A stretch of DNA of 64,000 nucleotides from positions 6,751-70,750 of the forward strand of contig JAHZGX010000008.1 in NCBI GenBank assembly GCA_019420585.1. Direction: 5' to 3'. Below the pieces are notes generated by a model. It saw nothing but the letters and a program-made list of their open reading frames with translations, was not told where the DNA came from and did not search any database. The DNA comes from Prevotellaceae bacterium (lineage in GTDB: Bacteria; Bacteroidota; Bacteroidia; Bacteroidales; Bacteroidaceae). Shown piece after piece: positions 57,424-64,000 of the stretch. The position numbers and the translations under genes were made by a program. The first letter of the stretch is position 1, and the number at the start of each line of letters is the position of its first letter.

Positions 57424-59490
57424 ATGATGGACACGATGAAGAAGAATCCCCTGCTGACAGGAAACTACGGTACGCCGCACGACACCGCCCCCTTCGGGCA
57501 AATCTCTCTTGCTGATTTCGAGGAAGCCATCATGGAGGGAATGCGCCAGGAAGATGCCGCCATACAAGCCATTGCGGACAGCAACGAGGAACCCACTTTT
57601 CAGAACACCATACTGCCCCCCACTGACGAACTGCTCAACAGAGCCACCACCATATTCTTCAACCTGCTCAGTTGCTGCACCTCCGACGATGCCGACCGCC
57701 TGGCAGAGAAGTTGTCACCGCTCCTCACCGAGCATTCCAACAAGATACTGCTCAATAAGAAACTCTTCGAACGCATCAAGTACGTCAAGGAACACGCGAC
57801 CGGGCTGGATGCCGAAGAGCAGAAAGTGCTTGACAACGCCTTCGATGGATTCATGCGCGGAGGCGCATGCCTGAATGACGAAGACAAAGAACGGCTGACA
57901 CGCATGAGGGTGGAACTTTCCGGTCTCACGCTTCAGTTCAGCCAAAATTGCCTGAAGGAGACCAATGCCTACAGCCTGCATGTACAGGATGAAGAGCAGT
58001 TGAAGGGGTTGCCCCAGAGTGCCATGGAGGCTGCGGCACTGGCTGCCAAGCAGAAAGGCATGAGCGGATGGCTTTTCACCCTGCACCAACCCAGTTACGG
58101 CCCATTCATGACCTATGCTGACAACCGCACCCTGCGCCAGCAGATGTACACGGCCAAGAACACCATCTGTTGCCAGGGCGGTGACCATGACAACAGGCAG
58201 ATCGTGTCCAGGATAGTCAACCTGCGGCGCGAGATAGCCCAGTTGCTGGGCAATGACACCTATGCCGACTATGTCCTCAAGCGCCGCATGGCCGAGAACA
58301 CAGCCAACGTGTATGCCCTCATTGAGCAGTTGCTGGAAGCCTACATGCCCGAAGCACGGCATGAGGTGGCCGATGTGGAGGCACTGGCCAAGCAACTGGA
58401 AGGAGACGATTTCATGCTTGAGCCATGGGACTATTCCTATTACGGACAGAAACTGAAGAAGCAGCGCTTCAACCTGGATACCGAGATGCTCCGCCCCTAC
58501 TTCCGTCTGGAGAACGTGAAGAAGGGTGTATTCGGACTGGCCACACGCCTGTACGGCATCACGTTCCACCGCAGGGACGACATCCCCGTATACCATCCCG
58601 ATGTGGAAGCCTACGAGGTGCATGACCGGGACGGGGCATATCTGGCCGTGCTCTATGCCGACTTCCATCCGCGCGAGAACAAGCAGAGCGGTGCCTGGAT
58701 GACCAGTTACGCCGAACAGTATGTTGACCGCGATGGCATTGACCACCGCCCACACGTGAGCATCACCATGAATCTGACCAAGCCCACAGAGGACAAACCC
58801 TCACTGCTCACACTGGGCGAGGTGGAGACCTTCCTGCATGAGTTCGGACATGCCCTGCACGGAATATTCTCCAGGACACGCTTCATGTCCCTGAGCGGCA
58901 CCAATGTGTACTGGGATTTTGTGGAGTTGCCCTCCCAGTTCATGGAGAACTATGCCACCCAGGAGGAGTTTCTCCACACCTTTGCATTCCATTACGTCAC
59001 CGGCGAGCCCTTGCCGGCCGAACTAATACAGCGCGTAAAGGACAGCAGCAATTTCCAGTGCGGCTGCCAGTGCGTGCGCCAACTGAGTTTCTGCATGCTG
59101 GACATGGCCTACTATGACCGCAGCCAGGAGTTCACCGACGATGTGCCCGCCTTTGAACAGAAGGCGTGGGCCAGGACCCAGTTGCTGCCCCAACTGCCTC
59201 AAGCATGCATGTCCGTACAGTTCGGCCACATCATGAGCGGAGGCTACGCAGCGGGGTATTACAGTTACAAGTGGGCAGAAGTACTGGATGCCGATGCGTT
59301 CAGCCTCTTCCTCCACAACGGCATATTCGACCAGGCCACGGCCAGCCGTTTCCGCCATGAGATACTGGAGCGCGGGGGCACGGAGCAACCCATGACACTC
59401 TACGAACGCTTCCGCGGACAGAAGCCCACCATAGACGCACTGCTGGCACGCAACGGCATAAAGAAAGAGCAAACCCTTCCCAACACATAA
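57424..59490 (+). CDS. dcp: M3 family metallopeptidase (peptidyl-dipeptidase Dcp-like)
   Basis: A 688-residue cytosolic zinc peptidase. The zinc motif HEFGH is at residues 472-476, followed by GTNVYWDFVELPSQFMENY, the partner Glu region. The N-terminus NPLLTGNYGTPHDTAPFGQI is typical of Bacteroidota Dcp. It removes C-terminal dipeptides and takes part in peptide use. Two Met codons (57424 and 57427) can start it. The next gene follows after 4 nt. Confidence 0.92.
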   Translation: MMDTMKKNPLLTGNYGTPHDTAPFGQISLADFEEAIMEGMRQEDAAIQAIADSNEEPTFQNTILPPTDELLNRATTIFFNLLSCCTSDDADRLAEKLSPLLTEHSNKILLNKKLFERIKYVKEHATGLDAEEQKVLDNAFDGFMRGGACLNDEDKERLTRMRVELSGLTLQFSQNCLKETNAYSLHVQDEEQLKGLPQSAMEAAALAAKQKGMSGWLFTLHQPSYGPFMTYADNRTLRQQMYTAKNTICCQGGDHDNRQIVSRIVNLRREIAQLLGNDTYADYVLKRRMAENTANVYALIEQLLEAYMPEARHEVADVEALAKQLEGDDFMLEPWDYSYYGQKLKKQRFNLDTEMLRPYFRLENVKKGVFGLATRLYGITFHRRDDIPVYHPDVEAYEVHDRDGAYLAVLYADFHPRENKQSGAWMTSYAEQYVDRDGIDHRPHVSITMNLTKPTEDKPSLLTLGEVETFLHEFGHALHGIFSRTRFMSLSGTNVYWDFVELPSQFMENYATQEEFLHTFAFHYVTGEPLPAELIQRVKDSSNFQCGCQCVRQLSFCMLDMAYYDRSQEFTDDVPAFEQKAWARTQLLPQLPQACMSVQFGHIMSGGYAAGYYSYKWAEVLDADAFSLFLHNGIFDQATASRFRHEILERGGTEQPMTLYERFRGQKPTIDALLARNGIKKEQTLPNT

Positions 59491-59494
59491 GAGT

Positions 59495-59926
59495 ATGGAC
59501 AAGCAAAAGGAACTGGACAGCAGATACCTGCGCATGGCGCGCATTTGGAGCGAGAACAGTTACTGCCAGCGCAGGCAGGTGGGCGCACTCATCGTGAAGG
59601 ACAAGCGCATCATCAGCGATGGCTACAACGGCACCCCATCCGGCTTCGAGAACGTGTGTGAGGATGAGAACAACCAGACCAAGCCCTACGTGCTCCACGC
59701 CGAGGCCAATGCCATAACCAAGATAGCCCGCAGCAACAACAACAGCGACGGCAGTACACTCTATGTCACCGACTCCCCCTGCGTGGAATGCTCCAAACTC
59801 ATCATACAGGCAGGCATCAGGCGAGTGGTCTACGCCCGGGACTACAGACTGACCGATGGCATCGACCTCCTGCGCAGGGCGGGCATCGAGGTGGAGTTCC
59901 ACCCTTTGGACGAGAGAGAGGACTGA
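59495..59926 (+). CDS. comEB: dCMP deaminase family protein
   Basis: A 143-residue zinc deaminase: the zinc motifs HAEANAI and SPCVECSKL, with NGTPSGFENVCED before them, match dCMP/deoxycytidylate deaminases, which feed dUMP to thymidylate synthesis. The name ComEB comes from the Bacillus homologue and is a label only. It starts 4 nt after dcp and ends 66 nt before the S41 peptidase gene. Confidence 0.9.
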   Translation: MDKQKELDSRYLRMARIWSENSYCQRRQVGALIVKDKRIISDGYNGTPSGFENVCEDENNQTKPYVLHAEANAITKIARSNNNSDGSTLYVTDSPCVECSKLIIQAGIRRVVYARDYRLTDGIDLLRRAGIEVEFHPLDERED

Positions 59927-59992
59927 CACTTGCACACACCTGTACCGGCAGACTCATCATCATCAAGAACATAACCGTTACAACTTCACACA

Positions 59993-61696
59993 ATGGACAA
60001 CAATATCAAAGGACGCTTCACTCCGCTGCTCATCTCACTGGGCATCATTCTGGGCATACTCATCGGCACGTTCTGCACCAGCCATTTCTCAGGCAACCGC
60101 CTGAACATCATCAACACCGGAACCAACAAGTTGAGTTACCTGCTGCAGATTATTGACAACAATTACGTGGACACGGTGGACATGGGGCAACTGGTGGAAG
60201 ACGCCATGCCGGAAATACTGAAGGAACTTGACCCGCACAGCAGTTACCTGAGCGTGCAGGATGCCAAGGAGGCAGATGACGACCTGCGCGGCTCGTTCAG
60301 CGGCATTGGAGTGAGTTTCGTGGTGCAGAAAGACACCGTGAACGTAATGTCCGTTATCCATGGAGGCCCGGCCGAAAAGGTAGGCCTGCTGGCTGGCGAC
60401 CGCATTGTGACGGCTAACGGAAAGTCCCTGGTGGGCATGGAATCACTGGACGTGATGAAGCAGTTGAAGGGTCCCAAAGGCAGCAAGGTGCGCCTGGGCA
60501 TCGTGCGGCACGGCACCAAAGGGACAACCACCTTCACTGTCGTGCGCGGAGACATCCCTGTGGTGAGTGTGGATTCCTATTACATGCTCAATGAGAACAC
60601 GGGCTACATCCGCGTGAAGAACTTTGGCGAGCAGACCTATGCCGAGATGCTGGTGGCACTGGCCGACCTGAACATCAAGGGCATGAAGGGTCTCGTGGTT
60701 GACCTGCGCGGCAATGCCGGCGGCTACATGCACATCGCCATACAGATGGCAAACGAGTTCCTGCCCAAGAACCGCCTGATTGTATACACTCAGGGGCGCA
60801 AAAGCCCGCGTGAGGAATTCAACAGCGACGGGCGGGGCACCTTCCAGACCCTCCCCCTGGTGGTGCTCGTGGATGAGGGCAGCGCCAGTTCGAGCGAGAT
60901 ATTCGCCGGTGCCATACAGGACAACGACCGCGGCACCATCGTGGGCCGGCGCTCCTTTGGCAAGGGGCTGGTGCAGCAGCCGGTGGAGTTCCGAGACGGC
61001 AGCGTGGTGCGCCTCACCATAGCGCGCTATTACACCCCAAGCGGCCGCTGCATACAGAAGCCCTACGTGAAGGGACATGGCGAAGAGTATGAGAATGAAC
61101 TCATGGCACGCTACGAACGCGGCGAGTTCTTCTCCCAGGACAGCATACACCAGGAAGGCCCCTCCTATGAGACCCGCCTGGGACGTACCGTCTACGGTGG
61201 TGGCGGCATCGTGCCCGACGTGTTCATCCCAGAGGACACCACTGCCGTGACCTCCTATTACCGCGAAGCCTTGTTCACGGGGCTCATCCGCCAGTTCGCC
61301 TTTGCCTATACCGATGCCAACCGCGAGAAACTCTCGGCCTACCCAACCATGGCACAGATGGAGAAGTACCTGCGCAGCCAAGGGCTGCTGGAGCAGTTTG
61401 CGCGCTTTGCCGAGCAGCACTCCCTGCGCCGCCGCAACCTCATGCTCTACAAGAGCCGCCCGCTCTTTGAGCGCGCCATCTACGGCAACATCATCTACAA
61501 TGCCCTTGACATGAACGAGTACATCAAGTTCCTCAATGAGAACGACCCCACGGTGTCACGTGCCACAGACATCCTGGAGAAGGGCGAATCCGTGCCGAGA
61601 ATCACGGGAAACCAGGAAGGCAAGGACGGAAAGACTGCCTCTGCCGCGCCCGACATCCGGCTCCGCAGGCACTCACTGGCCACCATAATGGCTTGA
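59993..61696 (+). CDS. S41 C-terminal processing peptidase (CtpA-like) with PDZ domain
   Basis: A 567-residue periplasmic serine protease anchored by one N-terminal helix (PLLISLGIILGILIGTFC). A PDZ domain (about 85-165; GIGVSFVVQKDTVNVMSV ... GLLAGDRIVTANG) precedes the S41 catalytic core: VDLRGNAGGYM and VDEGSASSSEIFAGAIQDN contain the nucleophile serine, and GRRSFGKGLVQQPVEF the lysine. It processes or degrades envelope proteins. The C-terminal 100 residues extend beyond the usual core and are basic at the end. Confidence 0.92.
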   Translation: MDNNIKGRFTPLLISLGIILGILIGTFCTSHFSGNRLNIINTGTNKLSYLLQIIDNNYVDTVDMGQLVEDAMPEILKELDPHSSYLSVQDAKEADDDLRGSFSGIGVSFVVQKDTVNVMSVIHGGPAEKVGLLAGDRIVTANGKSLVGMESLDVMKQLKGPKGSKVRLGIVRHGTKGTTTFTVVRGDIPVVSVDSYYMLNENTGYIRVKNFGEQTYAEMLVALADLNIKGMKGLVVDLRGNAGGYMHIAIQMANEFLPKNRLIVYTQGRKSPREEFNSDGRGTFQTLPLVVLVDEGSASSSEIFAGAIQDNDRGTIVGRRSFGKGLVQQPVEFRDGSVVRLTIARYYTPSGRCIQKPYVKGHGEEYENELMARYERGEFFSQDSIHQEGPSYETRLGRTVYGGGGIVPDVFIPEDTTAVTSYYREALFTGLIRQFAFAYTDANREKLSAYPTMAQMEKYLRSQGLLEQFARFAEQHSLRRRNLMLYKSRPLFERAIYGNIIYNALDMNEYIKFLNENDPTVSRATDILEKGESVPRITGNQEGKDGKTASAAPDIRLRRHSLATIMA

Positions 61697-61739
61697 ACAA
61701 GCAATATTTAAAAAACCTAATCAAAGTCAAATTAAACCT

Positions 61740-63149
61740 ATGAAAAGAACATTAACTATGTTCGTGCTCCTGCTGACAGTGTTCTCGGGAGCCTTCGCCA
61801 AGCAGAAGACTCTGCACCAGCTGCAGCAGGATTTCGTTGACCTGCGCTTTGGCATGTTCATCCATTACAACATCCCAACCTATGCACCCGACGACTGGCC
61901 AGATCCGGACCTGCCAGCATCCGTGTTCAACCCGCAGAAACTGGACTGCAACCAGTGGGCAAAAGCCGCCAAGTCGGCCCACATGACCTATGGCTGCCTG
62001 ACCACCAAGCACCACAGCGGATTCTGCATCTGGGACACAAAGACCACAGACTACAGCGTGATGAACTCACCCTTGAAGCGTGACGTGGTGGGCGAATACG
62101 TGAAGGCCTTCCGCAAGCAGGGACTCGAGGTGATGCTCTACTACTCCATCCTTGACACCCACCACCGCCTGCGCCCCGGCATGATCACCCGTGAGAAGAT
62201 TGACATGATCAAGGCACAGCTGCACGAACTGCTCACCAATTACGGCCCCATCAAGGCCATGATTATCGATGGATGGGATGCCCCATGGTCAAGAATCAGC
62301 TATGAGGCCGTGCCCTTCCCCGAGATTTATGCCTACATCAAGTCGCTGCAACCCCAGTGCCTGGTCATGGATCTCAATGCGGCCAAGTACCCGCGTGAGG
62401 CTCTCTTCTACACCGACATCAAGTCTTACGAGCAGGGGGCAGGGCAGAAAATCTCCACCACCGAGAACAAGTTGCCCGCCCTGGCCTGCTTGCCCCTGCA
62501 GCAGAACTGGTTCTGGAAGGAATCCTTCCCCACCGACGAGATGAAGTCACCCGCCACGCTGGTCAACGACATGATTGTCCCCTATGGCAAGGCACACTGC
62601 AACTTCATCCTCAACGTGGCTCCCAACAGAGACGGCCTCATGGACGAGAATGCCCAGGAAGCCCTCAAGGAGATTGGCCGAATCTGGAAGAATGACGGGC
62701 ATGTGGCCGATGTGGCCGAGTGCGATGCGCCCATCGTGGAGGAGAACATCGCCAAGAACAAGCCCGCAGAATCTTCGTGGAGCAACGACTATGCCATCAT
62801 GGACTTTGCCAACGACGACGATTTCTCAACGGCATGGACATCCAACCCACGGGTGGAAAGCCCCTTCTGGATGGTGGACCTGCAGGGAAGCCACACCATA
62901 GACATGGTCACCGTGACACAGCCCAGGGGCAACCTCATCAAGGAGTACAAGATTGAGTACCGCAATGCCGGCGCATGGCACACCCTTTACGAAGGCTCGG
63001 CACAGACTGACAGCCGCATGCTCCTGCACCGCTTCCAGGCTGTGCAGGCCGATGCGGTGAAGATTTCCATCAGCCGGAGCGAGAGCACCGTGCAGATATG
63101 CGAGTTCGGAGTGTACGCTCCTTACGCAGGCACGGCAAAGGGCATCTGA
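61740..63149 (+). CDS. Alpha-L-fucosidase, GH29, with C-terminal discoidin-type domain
   Basis: A 469-residue secreted glycosidase. The signal peptide (MKRTLTMFVLLLTVFSGAFA) is followed by the GH29 (beta/alpha)8 barrel: FGMFIHYNIPTY, YGCLTTKHHSGFCIWDTKTTDYSVMNSP, and MIIDGWDAPWS, where the Asp in IIDGW occupies the nucleophile position. Residues from about 325 on (NIAKNKPAESSW ... DDDFSTAW ... FWMVDLQGSHTIDMVTV) are an F5/8 type C (CBM32-like) sugar-binding domain. It removes terminal fucose from host or plant glycans. Confidence 0.92.
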   Translation: MKRTLTMFVLLLTVFSGAFAKQKTLHQLQQDFVDLRFGMFIHYNIPTYAPDDWPDPDLPASVFNPQKLDCNQWAKAAKSAHMTYGCLTTKHHSGFCIWDTKTTDYSVMNSPLKRDVVGEYVKAFRKQGLEVMLYYSILDTHHRLRPGMITREKIDMIKAQLHELLTNYGPIKAMIIDGWDAPWSRISYEAVPFPEIYAYIKSLQPQCLVMDLNAAKYPREALFYTDIKSYEQGAGQKISTTENKLPALACLPLQQNWFWKESFPTDEMKSPATLVNDMIVPYGKAHCNFILNVAPNRDGLMDENAQEALKEIGRIWKNDGHVADVAECDAPIVEENIAKNKPAESSWSNDYAIMDFANDDDFSTAWTSNPRVESPFWMVDLQGSHTIDMVTVTQPRGNLIKEYKIEYRNAGAWHTLYEGSAQTDSRMLLHRFQAVQADAVKISISRSESTVQICEFGVYAPYAGTAKGI

Positions 63150-63206
63150 GAATCTCTGTGTGCAGCATGCACGGTTCACAGCCGCGCAGGCACACATGAC
63201 ACAACC

Positions 63207-63246
63207 ACTGAAGCGGAATTCGTCAACCGATGGATTCCGCTTCAGT
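63207..63246. terminator. Hairpin terminator after the fucosidase
   Basis: Perfect 13-bp arms ACTGAAGCGGAAT and ATTCCGCTTCAGT with a 14-nt loop, 57 nt after the stop at 63149. Confidence 0.65.
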
Positions 63247-63431
63247 CTTACCCGGATGGTGCCCGGGGAGTGGGGCGTGCTGCGAGCGGCCAGGGATTCC
63301 TTGCCCACGATCCAGCAAGCCACGGGAGCGGCGTACCACTTGCCGCACGCCTGCGGCATCTTCTTGTTCTTGTCCTGCTTCTGCTGATACTGGATCATCG
63401 TGCTTGATTGGTGTTGATGGTTGCACTTCAT
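63247..63431 (-). pseudogene. Possible remnant of an HU-related DNA-binding protein gene
   Basis: A minus-strand frame beginning at ATG 63431 (or 63398) reads MIQYQQKQDKNKKMPQACGK followed by WYAAPVACWIVGKESLAA. That is similar to the N-terminus of the HU-related 'viral-type' proteins of Bacteroidales (the KWYARxV and LA motifs). It has a -7 box 80 nt upstream. After about 55 residues the frame runs into the fucosidase terminator hairpin and then shadows the fucosidase gene, so the DNA-binding core is missing. Either a broken gene or chance similarity; homology searching would decide. No intact gene is seen between 63150 and 64000. Confidence 0.35.
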
Positions 63432-63510
63432 GTTTGCCCTCTCCCTCGTCCTCCTTGGCCTTCCGGACAGGCCGTGGCGGCGACGTGCCAACGGGCTTTT
63501 GGACACGGTG

Positions 63511-63518
63511 CAAAGGTA
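63511..63518 (-). promoter_or_regulatory. -7 promoter box for the HU-like remnant
   Basis: TACCTTTG on the minus strand, 79 nt upstream of ATG 63431. Confidence 0.4.
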
Positions 63519-63659
63519 CGGCGGCAGTGGAGGGGCAACCGTGAGATTCCGTGAATTAGCATGAATTAAGGCCATTTTATTAGCGTCTATTATACAAAAG
63601 TTCTTTGGCCAACAGTGTGTCAGGAACCTGCGCGTTCGATTTTCCGAGAACGCATCGGG

Positions 63660-63768
63660 CAATCCTGTTGATGTCAAGATTTGCCTCGTTTTTTGAAAAG
63701 GCCTTGCAAAATTTCCCCAACTGGAAAAAATTAAAAATCCAACTAGAAAAAATATTTTTTCCAGTTGG
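63660..63768. repeat. Dispersed palindromic intergenic element, copy 4
   Basis: GAAAAGGCCTTGCAAAATTT is nearly identical to copy 1 (GAAAAGGCTTCGCAAAATTT), followed by CCAACTGG (63717), CCAACTAG (63739) and CCAGTTGG (63761) with A/T tracts between them. Confidence 0.75.
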
Positions 63769-64000
63769 CCTGCAAAAAGGCGTATGTCTCCCTCCATGAG
63801 ACGGGGCTTGTGTGCCTTTTCCGTGTCCGGAGAGCCCCGTGGGGCACATTATCCGGCGCAAATCGCGCGATTCCTGTTGCCGGGATTTGCGGGGCTCACA
63901 TCGGGAAAACTGGCATCCGCAGCAGAAATCCCCATCAAAAAGGGTGTTTCACGTGCCTTTTGACTCCCATTTTGAGGACTTTTTGGGGGTAAATCCAGCC

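Noticed and set aside
63223..63513. GTG-started 96-codon minus-strand frame after the fucosidase
   Set aside because: Out of frame with the HU-like similarity, low complexity, and its start lies inside the -7 box.
63780..64000. Right-end sequence examined for a gene or RNA
   Set aside because: No frame with protein-like features, promoter box or stable structure could be supported; left unannotated.

Overview
The window comes from a Bacteroidota chromosome, most likely order Bacteroidales and near Prevotella. About 25 genes are preceded by a TAnnTTTG box, the -7 element of the Bacteroidota housekeeping sigma factor, while Shine-Dalgarno sequences are mostly weak. The gene content agrees: a bacterial serine palmitoyltransferase, an RseC-RnfBCDGEA operon, DUF4301, DUF6452/DUF6048, DUF4199, DUF4248, and secreted GH78 and GH29 glycosidases. 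No rRNA operon, insertion sequence, integrase or CRISPR array is visible.

Layout. 1-17.4 kb: the 3' part of kdsD, a secreted phospholipase-D-like protein, a secreted phosphatase/nuclease with an alpha-L-rhamnosidase, a LOG-like nucleotide-binding protein, a cell-wall amidase, DUF4301, then relA, an S9 peptidase and mutS2. 17.7-20.3 kb: a dTDP-amino-sugar pair, a ketoisomerase plus a fused acyltransferase-aminotransferase. 20.4-23.7 kb: tRNA-Ser, tRNA-Glu and pyruvate formate-lyase with its activase. 23.8-25.7 kb: a tight minus-strand operon (YccF, thioredoxin, Cys-rich protein, FKBP, small unknown). 26.0-33.4 kb: an unusual GC-rich island. 33.5-40.3 kb: galE and the Rnf operon. 40.4-50.3 kb: ispE, a low-complexity secreted protein, a lipid kinase divergent from serine palmitoyltransferase, and a serine-biosynthesis operon. 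50.5-52.0 kb: tRNA-Pro, tRNA-Cys, tRNA-Thr. 52.2-63.1 kb: a long plus-strand run of envelope, metal, flavin, regulatory, protease and fucosidase genes.

The most interesting part is the island at 26.0-33.4 kb. It carries two unrecognised proteins, a four-helix-bundle protein, a P-loop ATPase with an altered Walker A motif, a CHC2/Toprim primase-like protein, a DUF4248 protein, a smalltalk-like micro-protein and an HU-family protein. It has two striking DNA structures. The first is six tandem arrays of a 9-bp GTCNGAC unit, lying between genes, in an mRNA leader, or read in frame inside proteins. The second is an AT-rich segment flanked by a perfect 27-bp inverted repeat, each arm being three tandem copies of GTTACAGTT, just upstream of the ATPase. 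It looks like a small replication or DNA-processing module without any visible integrase or structural phage gene.

A second repeat family, a palindrome built on CCAACTGG and CCAGTTGG with A/T tracts, recurs in at least four intergenic regions along the window. All calls rest on reading the sequence and remembered family features; no database search was run.
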